Shown: positions 53,227 through 63,300 of the stretch, in pieces | Numbering within the stretch: the first letter of the stretch is position 1 | Layout: each line of letters starts with the position of its first letter | NCBI RefSeq assembly: GCF_003347495.1 | Contig: NZ_QCXY01000012.1 | Coordinates: 124,001 to 188,000, forward strand | Direction: 5' to 3' | Length of the DNA stretch: 64,000 nt | Source: Pleomorphovibrio marinus | GTDB lineage: Bacteria; Bacteroidota; Bacteroidia; Cytophagales; Cyclobacteriaceae | Notes under the pieces: model-generated | What the model was told of the DNA's origin: nothing | The model's database searches: none | Seen by the model: the letters and a program-made list of their open reading frames with translations, nothing else | Program-made: the position numbers and the translations under genes

Positions 53227-54144
53227 ATGACCAAAAGAAGAGATTTTATCAAAACCATGGGATTATCCTCAGCCGTTGTTTTAGGAAGCGGTTTTGTACC
53301 AGCTCCTAGTCCAAAAGCTGCAAATTTTAAATACTGCCTTAATACCAGTACCATTAGAGGCCAGAACCCAGGTTTGATCAAATACATTGAGATAGCTGCC
53401 AAAGCAGGATACGAGGGCATAGAGCTTTGGGTAGAAGACATCAAAAACTTTATCGAAGCCAATAGTGCAAATAGACTTAAAAAAATTATTGAAGATAACG
53501 GCATCAAGGTGGAAAACGCCATAGGTTTTGCCCCCTGGATGGCAGCAGATGAAGAAAAAAGCAAGGCTGGTTTTGAGCAAATGGGAAAAGAAATGGACAT
53601 GCTGGCCTCCATTGGGTGTAAAAGGGTAGCCGCACCTGCCATCGGCAACGAAGGCCCCATAGACCTAATGCGTGCCGGAAAACAGTACAAGGAATTGATC
53701 GAACTGGGAAGAAGCAAAGGGGTAATGCCTCAGTTGGAGTTTTGGGGTGCATTTGGGCCATTTCACCACCTTGGACAGACCATGATGGTGGCAGCAGTGG
53801 CTAATGACCCCGATGCCAAGATATTAGCCGATGTGTATCATCTCTTTCGTGGCGGTTCCGGCTATGATGGCTTAAAATTGCTCAGCGGCCAATCCATAGA
53901 TATTTTTCATATGAACGATTATGTGGACAATATCCCAAGGGAAAAACAAGAGGATAAGGATAGGGTTTACCCTGGAGACGGTGCAGCCCCAATGGAACAA
54001 ATTCTTTCTGATTTAAACCAAATGGGTGGCGAAAAAATCCTTTCTCTAGAACTTTTTAATCGCAGCTACTGGGAAAAAGACCCTTTGGAGGTGGCCAAAA
54101 CCGGTCTGGATAAAATGAAATCACTGGTAGCAAAAGTACAATAG
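53227..54144 (+). CDS. Sugar phosphate isomerase/epimerase-like TIM barrel
   Basis: A 305-residue TIM-barrel of the xylose isomerase-like/AP endonuclease 2 superfamily, probably exported by Tat because it starts TKRRDFIKTMGLSSAVVLGSG with the twin arginine at residues 4-5. Likely metal ligands are seen in PQLEFWGAFGPFHHLG (Glu/His), ILADVYHLFRGG (Asp/His) and DIFHMNDYVD (His/Asp). ILSLELFNRSYW completes the barrel. Relatives include hydroxypyruvate and tagatose isomerases. It opens the catabolic region that holds a DASS symporter, an esterase and SusC/D, so it may process a sugar released there. Convergent with the symporter. Substrate unknown. Confidence 0.82.
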   Translation: MTKRRDFIKTMGLSSAVVLGSGFVPAPSPKAANFKYCLNTSTIRGQNPGLIKYIEIAAKAGYEGIELWVEDIKNFIEANSANRLKKIIEDNGIKVENAIGFAPWMAADEEKSKAGFEQMGKEMDMLASIGCKRVAAPAIGNEGPIDLMRAGKQYKELIELGRSKGVMPQLEFWGAFGPFHHLGQTMMVAAVANDPDAKILADVYHLFRGGSGYDGLKLLSGQSIDIFHMNDYVDNIPREKQEDKDRVYPGDGAAPMEQILSDLNQMGGEKILSLELFNRSYWEKDPLEVAKTGLDKMKSLVAKVQ

Positions 54145-54186
54145 ACCAATTTAGGTTACTCCTTTAATCCCTAATCGTTTGTTTTG

Positions 54187-55605
54187 CTAAACATAAAACA
54201 AAGCCCAAACAAAAACTGCTGAAAAGGCTGCTAAAGGTCCAATGAAAATAAAAAAGACGCCTCCTAGCCGAAAGTCCTTTTGTTCCAATAGGCCTGTGCT
54301 GTAGGATATAGCATTGGAGGGGGTAGAAACAGGTAGCAAAAGGGAACAAGAACAACTAATGGCAACCATTACTGGCACCGCGATACCATAAAGCCCGGGC
54401 AAGGCCAATCCCAAAGGCACCAAAATGGAAGCAGCAGCCGTATTGCTCATCACATTAGACAATAAGACCCCGATTAAGCAAAATAATAAGGCTACGGCTA
54501 CCATGGGTATGGGAAGTTGGTTTACCTTATCCATCACTATTTCTGCCAGGCCCACCTCCACTAAGGCAATCCCAAGGGCAAGGCCGCCTGCCACCAGCAT
54601 AAGGGTGTCCCAGGGAAGTGTTCTTACCTGTTCTGCAGCTATTACCTGCGTGAGGGTAAGCAGCACAATGGGTACCGCAGAGGTGGCTGCAATGGGGATT
54701 CCATGCAAGGGCTCGGTAAGCCACATCAGCACCGTAAGGGTTAAAGTAAAGATCACGGCCTTCTTTTTAAAAGGGTTTACGCTATTGCTGGATTTTTTCA
54801 GTTGAGTTAAGTCCAAACTAACGGAAGAAAAATCATACCGCTTACAAAGGAACTTCCAAAATAACCAAACCAGGAATATGGCAGTTGGAAAACCTACAGC
54901 CATCCACTCCACAAAGGTGAGGTTAATTCCTTTTTCTTGAAGGGCACCCACTGCGATGGCATTAGGGGTACTTCCGATAATCGTTCCAACCCCACCTACC
55001 GAGGCTGCAGCAGGAATGGCTGTGAGCAGGGCCTTGGAATAGGGGGAGTCTTTACCCAGAAAGTGAACCAGGGGCACAATAGAGGAAATCATCATCGCTG
55101 TAGTAGCCGTGTTGGACATGACCATGCTTGCCAGAGCAGTCATCATCATCAATCCCAAAAGTAATCGTTCGGGTATATTGCCAAACCTTTTTACGGTAAA
55201 AGCAAAAAGAGCCTTGTCCAATTCCACCATGCTCATACCTTCTGCCAAAAAGAATCCCCCCAGAAGAAGCCATACTACGTTACTGGTCCAGGTACTTACA
55301 TACAGTTCAGGGGGGGCGGTCTTGTCAAACAAAAAATCGGTGCTGAATCCCACCAACAAACTAGCGATGATAAATATGCCCACGGCAAAAGGGGGAATTG
55401 CCTCCGTAACCCAAAGCCCGATGGACAATATACTTATCAGAAAAACATAGTCCACAGCAATACCATACCCCAACTTACGGAAGAAATAGGTGATCACTAT
55501 AGCCAAGACAAAATTGCCTACAAAAGTAGAAGTGGTAAACACCCAATTCAACTTAAGCCTTCTGTACCACTTTATGGCGGCATACCTGGAGTCGCTATCA
55601 AACAT
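54187..55605 (-). CDS. SLC13/DASS family sodium-coupled anion symporter
   Basis: A 472-residue inner-membrane transporter with about eleven to twelve hydrophobic segments. Both SNT motifs that bind substrate carboxylate and sodium are present: SNTATTAMMISSIVPLV and SNTAAASILVPLGL. The family imports dicarboxylates, citrate, sulfate or related anions using the sodium gradient, and the exact anion cannot be predicted. It lies in the catabolic region, between the TIM-barrel isomerase (convergent) and the esterase (same strand, 100 bases upstream). An organic acid made by the esterase or a sugar acid is a plausible substrate, by context only. Confidence 0.9.
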   Translation of the reverse strand: MFDSDSRYAAIKWYRRLKLNWVFTTSTFVGNFVLAIVITYFFRKLGYGIAVDYVFLISILSIGLWVTEAIPPFAVGIFIIASLLVGFSTDFLFDKTAPPELYVSTWTSNVVWLLLGGFFLAEGMSMVELDKALFAFTVKRFGNIPERLLLGLMMMTALASMVMSNTATTAMMISSIVPLVHFLGKDSPYSKALLTAIPAAASVGGVGTIIGSTPNAIAVGALQEKGINLTFVEWMAVGFPTAIFLVWLFWKFLCKRYDFSSVSLDLTQLKKSSNSVNPFKKKAVIFTLTLTVLMWLTEPLHGIPIAATSAVPIVLLTLTQVIAAEQVRTLPWDTLMLVAGGLALGIALVEVGLAEIVMDKVNQLPIPMVAVALLFCLIGVLLSNVMSNTAAASILVPLGLALPGLYGIAVPVMVAISCSCSLLLPVSTPSNAISYSTGLLEQKDFRLGGVFFIFIGPLAAFSAVFVWALFYV

Positions 55606-55705
55606 TTTGTAAGTGCAAAGGTTCTGACTGCAAAAATAAACAAGGGAATTAACGAATTAAAAACCAAGGTGGGAATTAATTCCATGATTTTTATCATCTT
55701 GACAC

Positions 55706-57370
55706 TTAATAGGATAAAATACCCAACTCGCTTAAAGAGTCCTTGTCTTCCTCTTGGATTTTCCAATTGTTGTCAAAATATCCCTCATGCAACATCTCTC
55801 CATTTTCAGTATCATACAACTGAAAATCCTTGAATTGGGAAAGGTTTTGATGGATTGGTGACAGGAACCTGTATCCTTGTGCCTTGTCAATTTCCCACCA
55901 AGCTGCCCCTTCGTTGATGACTACGTACCCTTTCTCTTTTGGGTAAACATACAAAAGCCCCTTCTTCCCGGATTCATCCTTTAATTTCATCGGTAACTTG
56001 TCCTCCATATTTTTGATGATAGAATTACTGGAAGCATCACCGAACAATATGAGGTTGGCTTCTTCCATATCGCTCTTGCGGACCTGATTATCGGCCAATA
56101 CCCTGGGAAAAAACATAATTCTTCCCAAAAACTCCCCCCTATACCTAGACCAATAGGCGGCCTCCTCTGCAAGTCTTTTTCGGCTTTCCAAAATTTCATC
56201 CCCTGGATCATCAGAGGTACCATAAACATACACATGTCTTGAGGAAAAGGCATCATAAACTGGACCTTCTTGACCTACCCTTTTTGTTCTATTTTGAGGC
56301 TTATCCTTACCTATTGCCCAATTTCCAGCACCATCTTTTGATACCAAGGTTGGATCGCCAGACCGAAAGGCCAATTCCTTGCCCTCGATGTTTAACTTCA
56401 TTTCATCTTTGCTTTTTGGATGCCCGGTCAGGTCCAGTTCAAATGCAAAAATACCGTCACACTCCGCTTGCAAGACACCGTCTTCTGCAAAGGACACCTT
56501 TATTGTTGCCGTTTCACCTGGTGCTATAGAACTTATGGCTACCCAAAAAGCCTTGCCGTACTTCAGGTGTTTTGCTACGTGGTGGACCTTATCCGGGTAT
56601 GGGTTTCTTTCAAATTGACCCAGCCACTCAAAAATCCTACCCCCATCATATGCATTTTCCCAGCTATCATGGGCTACCCCCTCGTATTCTTCCAGGTAAA
56701 CCTGCACCCCAAGTTGCTGAAGTCGATCCACCCAATCTCTCGTTCCGGATATAGGTACTACCGGATCCGCATCTCCATGGAAAAAATGTACCGGAAGATG
56801 TTGTGCATTTGGGGCCAGTTCCTGGCTACCCTGCGGGGGTGCAGGGCACACCGGTGCAATGGCAGCCCAGATATCCGGTTTGGTTAACCCTAACCAAAGT
56901 GTTCCTCCCCCTCCCATGGAAAGGCCGGTCAGATATATCCGGTTTTCATCGATGGTAAACCTCTCTTTCACATCATCCAGCACGGCATATACATCCTGCT
57001 CCGGAATTCCCTGGTAACCGGCCGTTCCTCTAGCGTATGGGGCAGCTACTATATAGTCCACACTCTCCCATTCTTGAAAATAGCGACTTGCTTCCACATC
57101 CGTTTCATCTCCTTCATTTGACTTTCCAAAAACCCTCTTTAAGGCAAGCCTGTGATTGGATCCCGCACCGTGAAGCATGATAACCAAAGGATATCTCTTG
57201 GTTTCGTCGAAGTCTCCGGGAAGGAAGATAGCGTAGGGTTGGTCGGTGTCATCTGCTTCTGAATGAAATGATAGGACCTGCGGCCCTTCAGATAGGCGTT
57301 GGGAAAGCACCCCATTAACCTGAATGAGGCACCAAAATAAAGGCAAGGTGAAAACAAATTTTCTCAACAT
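55706..57370 (-). CDS. Secreted alpha/beta hydrolase (PHB depolymerase / feruloyl esterase-like)
   Basis: A 554-residue exported hydrolase. Signal peptide ends near GVLSQ. The alpha/beta hydrolase domain (about 40-270) has oxyanion segment VIMLHGAGSN, nucleophile Ser151 in GLSMGGGG, Asp202 in HGDADPVVP and His234 in EGVAHDSW. The C-terminal half (about 280-540) is a beta-rich module (FWVAISSIAPGETATIKVSF, then FDASSNSIIKNMEDKLPMKL-type) of unknown function. Likely hydrolyses ester or polymer bonds outside the inner membrane. Adjacent to a divergent NrtR-type regulator gene with palindromes between, and to SusC/D. Polysaccharide de-esterification is the best guess. Substrate unproven. Confidence 0.85.
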   Translation of the reverse strand: MLRKFVFTLPLFWCLIQVNGVLSQRLSEGPQVLSFHSEADDTDQPYAIFLPGDFDETKRYPLVIMLHGAGSNHRLALKRVFGKSNEGDETDVEASRYFQEWESVDYIVAAPYARGTAGYQGIPEQDVYAVLDDVKERFTIDENRIYLTGLSMGGGGTLWLGLTKPDIWAAIAPVCPAPPQGSQELAPNAQHLPVHFFHGDADPVVPISGTRDWVDRLQQLGVQVYLEEYEGVAHDSWENAYDGGRIFEWLGQFERNPYPDKVHHVAKHLKYGKAFWVAISSIAPGETATIKVSFAEDGVLQAECDGIFAFELDLTGHPKSKDEMKLNIEGKELAFRSGDPTLVSKDGAGNWAIGKDKPQNRTKRVGQEGPVYDAFSSRHVYVYGTSDDPGDEILESRKRLAEEAAYWSRYRGEFLGRIMFFPRVLADNQVRKSDMEEANLILFGDASSNSIIKNMEDKLPMKLKDESGKKGLLYVYPKEKGYVVINEGAAWWEIDKAQGYRFLSPIHQNLSQFKDFQLYDTENGEMLHEGYFDNNWKIQEEDKDSLSELGILSY

Positions 57371-57400
57371 ATATTTGAATTATTCTCTGATTTCAATAGC

Positions 57401-57421
57401 TTTAAACTTTTAGTGTTTAAA
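57401..57421. promoter_or_regulatory. Palindrome, candidate operator 1 (esterase/NrtR intergenic)
   Basis: Arms TTTAAAC and GTTTAAA, seven bases each around TTTTAGT, in the 95-base gap between the divergent esterase and NrtR-type genes. Confidence 0.4.
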
Positions 57422-57441
57422 TATAGAAATTATTTTTCATT

Positions 57442-57456
57442 ATGTAATAGTTACAT
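57442..57456. promoter_or_regulatory. Palindrome, candidate operator 2 (esterase/NrtR intergenic)
   Basis: Arms ATGTAA and TTACAT around TAG, 10 bases before the regulator ATG. Position would fit autorepression. Confidence 0.4.
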
Positions 57457-57465
57457 TAAACTCCA

Positions 57466-58221
57466 ATGAAGGAAGAAATTAAACCCATTAAAACAAAGGA
57501 TGAGCCCAATTTAATCCCCCACCTTACTATAGACTGTGTAGTTTTTGGATTTCATGACAGTAACCTGAAAATTTTATTGCTTAAATGGAAAAACACGAAG
57601 GGGTGGAGCCTGCCTGGAAGTGTAGTCATGCAAGAGGAGTCCATAGACGAGGCTGCTAAAAGAATATTGAAGGAAAGGACGGGTTTAAAAGACATTTTTC
57701 TAAGGCAGTTTCATACCTTTGGGGAGGTAAAAAGGTATGACCTGGAAAGACACCGGAATCTTTTATCCCACCTTATTGAAAGAAATTTATGGTATGAAAG
57801 GGCGATTTCCATTGGATACTATGCCTTGGTAGATTATAAATCGGTTTTTCCCAATCCGGATGAATTTACGGACGACTGCGAATGGTGGGATCTACATGAT
57901 CTGCCCACCCTACTTTTTGACCATAAACAAATCTTAGACAAAGCCCATCACTCTCTCAGGTTGGAACTCAATTTTCAACCCATAGGATACAACCTCTTGC
58001 CGAAAAAATTCACCATGCCGGAATTGCAGCGTCTGTATGAGGCCATTCTCCAAAAGAAAATTGACCCTAGGAACTTCCAAAAAAAAATATTGAAAACCGG
58101 GGTGGTAACAAGACTAGATGAGGTAAAAAAAGGAGTAGCACATCGGGCACCATTTCTGTATTCCTTTGATTGTAAAAAGTATCAGCAAGTGCTTGAGGAT
58201 GGCGGGTTGTTTTTTACCTAA
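57466..58221 (+). CDS. NrtR/AraR-type Nudix-domain transcriptional regulator
   Basis: A 251-residue regulator with an N-terminal Nudix-like ligand domain (about 18-155) and a C-terminal winged helix (about 165-245, KFTMPELQRLYEAILQKK). The Nudix box is degenerate: the expected REUXEEXGU becomes RILKERTGL, so the catalytic glutamates are gone and the domain is probably a sensor, as in sugar-responsive NrtR relatives (AraR and others in Bacteroidota). It diverges from the esterase gene, and two palindromes lie between them. It may control esterase, SusC/D and itself. Operator identity is not established. The ligand is probably a sugar or sugar acid. Confidence 0.88.
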   Translation: MKEEIKPIKTKDEPNLIPHLTIDCVVFGFHDSNLKILLLKWKNTKGWSLPGSVVMQEESIDEAAKRILKERTGLKDIFLRQFHTFGEVKRYDLERHRNLLSHLIERNLWYERAISIGYYALVDYKSVFPNPDEFTDDCEWWDLHDLPTLLFDHKQILDKAHHSLRLELNFQPIGYNLLPKKFTMPELQRLYEAILQKKIDPRNFQKKILKTGVVTRLDEVKKGVAHRAPFLYSFDCKKYQQVLEDGGLFFT

Positions 58222-58284
58222 ACCTTAATGGGACGCCGAGTACCTTTCTTGTTTGGGTTTCCTCACTTTTTGGAACGGATATAA

Positions 58285-58320
58285 AAATACCTCCTTCATT
58301 CACGTCTGAAGGAGGTATTT
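58285..58320 (-). terminator. Terminator after the SusC-SusD-lipoprotein operon
   Basis: AAATACCTCCTTCA pairs perfectly (14 bp) with TGAAGGAGGTATTT. On the minus strand a T5 run follows, so it ends the operon on that strand, 20 bases from the lipoprotein stop. It may also help stop the plus-strand regulator transcript. Confidence 0.85.
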
Positions 58321-58339
58321 GGTGTGAGGGTTTTTAGAA

Positions 58340-58762
58340 CTATAAATTTTCCGGGGTTTCTACTTGCAGGTTTGCATTTCTTCCATTGCTCAGTTCATTG
58401 GCCGTAATCACTTCAAGCCGTAGGGTTATCACGGTACCCTCTGCCAACTGAGGGACATTATAGGTAAAGGAACCCTCATAAGAGTCCCTCAAATTATGCC
58501 CGGAAACGCTTCTGCTGTCAACCTCCGAGGATTCCCCGTTGAGGATTTGAACCAACCTGAGTCCTGTCACTGGCTCGTGTTCAGAATAATAGCGGTAATT
58601 TGCAGTAATAGAAGTACCCGGCTGGGCAGCACTTTGAGAAAGGGTGAATACCGGAATGGTAGCCACTCTACCCACCAAATCATATCCCTCTTCGTAGGTT
58701 TCAAAGCAACCTGAAAGTGCTATGAATATGAGGAAACTAAGGTAATATTTCAGTTTTTTCAT
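58340..58762 (-). CDS. Small outer-membrane lipoprotein of the SusC/D operon
   Basis: A 140-residue lipoprotein (signal ending in LSGC, Cys19). The mature part is beta-rich with an immunoglobulin-like feel (FTLSQSAAQPGTSITANYRYY, then FTYNVPQLAEGTVITLRLEV). It follows SusD by 125 bases on the same strand, before a strong terminator. Its position fits SusE/SusF-type accessory surface glycan binders, but it is much smaller and no specific family match is recognised. It probably faces outward and assists capture of the substrate of the TonB-dependent transporter. Function inferred only from context. Confidence 0.72.
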   Translation of the reverse strand: MKKLKYYLSFLIFIALSGCFETYEEGYDLVGRVATIPVFTLSQSAAQPGTSITANYRYYSEHEPVTGLRLVQILNGESSEVDSRSVSGHNLRDSYEGSFTYNVPQLAEGTVITLRLEVITANELSNGRNANLQVETPENL

Positions 58763-58834
58763 TTGTTTATAATTTATTTTTCAGCAGTCTGATGGAATCT
58801 CGCTTTGATAATCATCCCCCCGTGTGTCGTTTGC

Positions 58835-58880
58835 GTCATGCCCTGACTGCCGTCAGGACAGGCTCGATTTCATCTTTTCT
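58835..58880 (+). repeat. Short dispersed repeat, copy with hairpin insert
   Basis: GTCATG and CTCGATTTCAT flank 22 bases in which CCTGAC pairs with GTCAGG around TGCC. The flanks are the same as at 44028, where the insert is absent. It lies between the small lipoprotein gene and SusD. Confidence 0.5.
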
Positions 58881-58887
58881 ATTAGTG

Positions 58888-60360
58888 TTATAAATCCCAA
58901 AAAACCTTCGCCAACCTACTGGTTTCAGGTATATTGGCCGCATTATTGTCCAACTCTGAAGTAGGGTACAAGAACCTTCTTGGGAAGGCATTATTGGTGG
59001 GGTTACCAGGCGCAGGGCTTAGTTCTGGAATTCCAGAAACGGTTGGTGCCGCCCCAGCGGGAATACTTCTCCTCCAGTCTGCCCATGCCTCCGTTTCCAA
59101 AAACATGGCTATGTATTTTTCGGTGAAAATCTTTTGCATCCCATTATCCTGAATAGTAGTGCCTGTTTCGCTGGCAAAACGGTCTTCATAGGGTTGGTGG
59201 GCACTGCCTGTTACCCTTAGGATACTTGCTTTTACAGCTTCATTAAAGGCTTCCGCTGCCCTATCAAAATTGCCCAATCTATAATGAGACTCGGCCTCAA
59301 TAAACTTCACCTCTTTATATGTAATTAAATTTGTCATTGCACTGGCCGAATTCACGTAGGGTCCCAAAAAAGACCTGTTGGCGACAATGGGGTCACCAAT
59401 AGGTGTACCCACAAATTCACCACTAGGGTTTCTGCTTATATAATATTCCAAACGGGGATCATTTACCCCTGGCTCTACCCTATCCACGAGCAGGTCAATA
59501 AATTCTTGGGACACTGAAATGTTGTTTTGTCCGAAAGTACCCAGTAGAAAGGTGTGCCATGGGCCTGCCGCATCAGGAGTGTTTCCAAAGCTCACTTTCA
59601 TTTCCGAATCATTGCTTTCAAAGGTACCCGATGCAATGGCTTCAAGTGCCAGTTCTGCGGAACCCATTGGGTCAATTTTGCTGAGGTGATTATAATACCT
59701 TGCCTTTGCTGATTTGGCAGCCTGTATCCACCGAAGCCTGGAGTTAGCCCTCCAGTTACTCTCGTTGGATGCTGGAAAAATCAAGTCATTGGTAGCAGGA
59801 GAAAAACTACTGCTGCCTTCTAAATCCTCAATACCCTGATCCAATAGTCGCTGAATCTCTTCATACAAGGCCTCTCCAGAGTCGTAAACCGGTCTGGGAT
59901 AGTTTTCTAAATCCAACGCTTGAGAATATGGGACATCTCCCCATAGATCCACCAAATACCCTAGCAACATTGCCATTTGTACTTTGGCCACTCCCCTATA
60001 ATGAAGTGCCCCACTTTCGGTAGAGAGTTGGATGATATTATCTAAATCCTTCATGGCTCCTGCGTAAAAGTGGTTGGTCCAAGTACTCTGGAAGTTGACA
60101 GGAAGGTAGTCATAAATGGTAATATTCAATTGCACATTAAGTGTACCTGCCATGTATTGCAGAAAGGAACTTGTGGATTGGGAGCTAAAGTCTGCTATGG
60201 CCCAGGTCATATTTGCCTGAGTAGCTGGCAACATGACATTTACCCCCACCTCTGTGACAGCATTAGGATTAATATTGGCCTCCTGTAAGTCACAGGAAGA
60301 CACCCAACAAAAGGCTGCTAACCCAAATATATATTTGATTTTTCTTATTAAAATCTTCAT
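58888..60360 (-). CDS. SusD/RagB-type nutrient-binding outer membrane lipoprotein
   Basis: A 490-residue lipoprotein (lipobox VSSC, Cys23) of the SusD-like_2 group. It would sit as a lid over the SusC barrel. Characteristic blocks include QANMTWAIADFSSQSTSSFL, KVQMAMLLGYLVDLWGDVPYSQAL, SRLRWIQAAKSAKARYYNHL, the TPR-like HYRLGNFDRAAEAFNEAVKA and the C-terminal EAWADWRRS with FPRRFLYPTSELDNN. It lies 17 bases after susC on the same strand. Substrate unknown, but the nearby esterase and isomerase suggest a plant or algal glycan or oligosaccharide. Surface-exposed. Confidence 0.95.
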   Translation of the reverse strand: MKILIRKIKYIFGLAAFCWVSSCDLQEANINPNAVTEVGVNVMLPATQANMTWAIADFSSQSTSSFLQYMAGTLNVQLNITIYDYLPVNFQSTWTNHFYAGAMKDLDNIIQLSTESGALHYRGVAKVQMAMLLGYLVDLWGDVPYSQALDLENYPRPVYDSGEALYEEIQRLLDQGIEDLEGSSSFSPATNDLIFPASNESNWRANSRLRWIQAAKSAKARYYNHLSKIDPMGSAELALEAIASGTFESNDSEMKVSFGNTPDAAGPWHTFLLGTFGQNNISVSQEFIDLLVDRVEPGVNDPRLEYYISRNPSGEFVGTPIGDPIVANRSFLGPYVNSASAMTNLITYKEVKFIEAESHYRLGNFDRAAEAFNEAVKASILRVTGSAHQPYEDRFASETGTTIQDNGMQKIFTEKYIAMFLETEAWADWRRSIPAGAAPTVSGIPELSPAPGNPTNNAFPRRFLYPTSELDNNAANIPETSRLAKVFWDL

Positions 60361-60377
60361 TGCTTCATGAATTATGA

Positions 60378-63300
60378 TTAAAAACCTGCCGTCAAACTGA
60401 TACCAGCACTTCTGGTAGTCGGCGTACCAAAGGCATCCACACCCAAAGATGAATTCGGCCCATACAGGTTTGTCTCTGGATCCACTCCGGAATAACCTGT
60501 GAAAAGCAACAAGTTTCTGCCATAGGCAGAGACATCCAGTCTTTTCATCTTTAACCGGTTAGCTATAGCGTTTGGGAAAGTATAGGTAAGGGTTACATCC
60601 CTCAACCTAACCCAAGAGCCATCTTCTATAAAGCGCTCAGCAATATTTCTGTTTCCAGTATTGGCATTATAGTAACTAAGATCATCTATCAATACCTGTT
60701 GGTTATTGGTGGAGCCATCTTCCAATACTCCCCTGAAAACCACCAGGCTTCCCCTATCTGTTGTGGCCTCGGCCACTCCCTGAGCCCTCATCCAGTTTGC
60801 AGTGACATTTGCCACGTCACCACCTACTCTTATGTCCCATAGAAAGGTGAGCAGGAAGTTTTTATAAGTAAGGTTGTTGCGTAATCCTAACAGAAAGTCA
60901 GGAGTAGGATCCCCTAGCCTGACATCCCCGGATGGATTTTCATCAGAGGGCTGTTCCTGCATGGGATATCCATTGGCACCAATAATCACATTACCCTCTC
61001 CATCCCTTCGGAAACCAGTTCCATAAAAAACTCCATAGGGTTCCCCTTCTATAAGTTGAGGCCTCAAATTACCGAACCCTCCCAAGGCAATCCTATCCAC
61101 AGGTAAATCCAACACAGTGTTTCTGTTTCGGGTGAAATTAGCCACAATATCCCAGGAAAACTCAGCTGTGGACACAGGAGTGGCATTACCTACAATTTCC
61201 CATCCCCTGTTCTCTATAGTACCAGCATTGATCCATTGAGAGGCAAAACCAGTGCTGCCTGGTACAGATACCGCTATGATCTGATCAATATTCCTTTCCC
61301 GATAATAGGTGACATCAAACCCGAGGCGGTTTTCAAAAAACCTGAATTCTCCTCCAAATTCCCAAGTCTTGTTTCTTTCCGGTCTCAAGGTAGGGTTTCC
61401 TGCACTAGAAGAAAGGGCTACGGCACCTATGCCACTTGGTGTGGGAAAGACAATGCCTCCACCCCATACCCCGCTTATATTGGCCCTGTTATAGTAGGTC
61501 TGATCCCTGTAGGGGTCTGTGTCACGGCCAGCTTCTGAATAGGATGCACGGAGCTTACCAAAGGAGAACACCCCCTCATCCAGATCAAATGCCTCCGAAA
61601 ACACAAATCCAGACCCTATAGAGCCGTAAAAGAAACTATTGTTGGGAGGAAGAAGAGTAGAGGTCCATTCATTTCTACCATTCATCTCCACAAACAAATA
61701 ATTCTTGTAATCTATAGAAGCCCTAGAAAATACTGCTGCGGTTCTTTTGGTGTTTAAATTTTGTATCTGCACTTGGTTTGTTTGGGTGTTGGCGATATTG
61801 TATAAACCAGGGATTGCCAAGTTTCTTCCATCAAAATACTGTCTTTCATTGGCTCTAGAAAAGTAATTGTTGCCCACCATAAGGCTGAGATTAAAATCAC
61901 CTACCTCTTTGGAGCCCGTAATCACTAGGTCGGAGTTTAATATCCTGTCATTGTAGGTGTCCTGGAGTACCCTTCCTCCCGGCAGGGCATCCCCTCCAAA
62001 ACTGCCCACTGCCCATTGCTGTTTCCGCTTATCAGAGGCAACATCCGTTCCGACCCTATACATGATATTAAGCCATGAAGTAGGGTCGTAGTTCACCTGT
62101 ATATATCCCAAAAGCCTATTCACCTCATCGGTAAAGGGGTTGTTGTTTACCGTCCAGAAAGGATTGTCTGGGGAATTGTTTCGAAAGGCCCTTTGCCTGC
62201 CATCAGCCAATTGAAAACCAGCTGAATTGTCAAAACTGGGAGGTGTACGAATTGTACCTTGTACCACATCTGCGAAATTATCTCCCCTCCCGAATCTCGC
62301 ACTAGTGCTATGCGTATAAAAAGCAGACCCGGTGACTCTTAATTTTTCCGTAATGGAAGTTTCTGCCGTCAATCGGATTGTCCTTCTTTTATACTCATTA
62401 TTTGGAATGATCCCGGTTTGATGAAAATCACCTACGGAAAGGAAATAGGAACTGTTCTTATTACCAGCCGATATACTAATATTGTTGTCAAGTGTCAAAC
62501 CATCCTGAAAAAAAACATCTTGGTTATTGACAGGCATCATGGTCTCAGAAGCAATTGCATTGGGATGGTTCATATCGACCAAATTCCCTCTGGGATTATC
62601 TGGGGCAGGGGTACCGTCAAACCTCAATGTACTTAGGGGTGGCCCAAAGTGGCCAAAGGTACCCCTACCGAAAAGACCCCTATCCCCTTGCGCATATGTC
62701 ATTTGCGCAGGAAAATTCCGCATGATCCTGTCCACCGATGTATTGGAAGAAAAATTCACAGAAACATTCTGAGTATCGGATCGGCTACCTTTTTTTGTAG
62801 TAATAATAACCGCACCACTTCCAGCCTGCAGGCCATACAACGCCGTAGCTGCCGGCCCTTTTAACACGTTGATGGACTCAATGTCATTAGGGTTGATGTC
62901 TATTGCACGGTTTGCCACATCTACTCCTGAAGACCTGGATGTCGTACGAAAGCTATTGTCTATGGGTACCCCATCAATAACAAACAAAGGCTGGTTTTCC
63001 CCTGAAATGGAAGACATCCCCCTAATCACGATACTAGATGCCGCTCCAGCAGAACCACCTTGGCGAGTTACCTGTACCCCTGCCACTTTCGCGTTTAAGG
63101 CATCTACCATATTGGGTTCCCTAGAGAGAAACAATTCCCGGCCCTTTACCTCCTGGGTAGCAGATACCAATGCCTTTTTATCTTGCTCTATTCCAAAGGC
63201 TGTGACCACTACCTCGGAAAGCTGGGCGATATCTGGAACCATGGCCACATTTACTGTACTTCTGCTTCTTACTTGAACAGTCTGGCTCTTGAATCCGATG

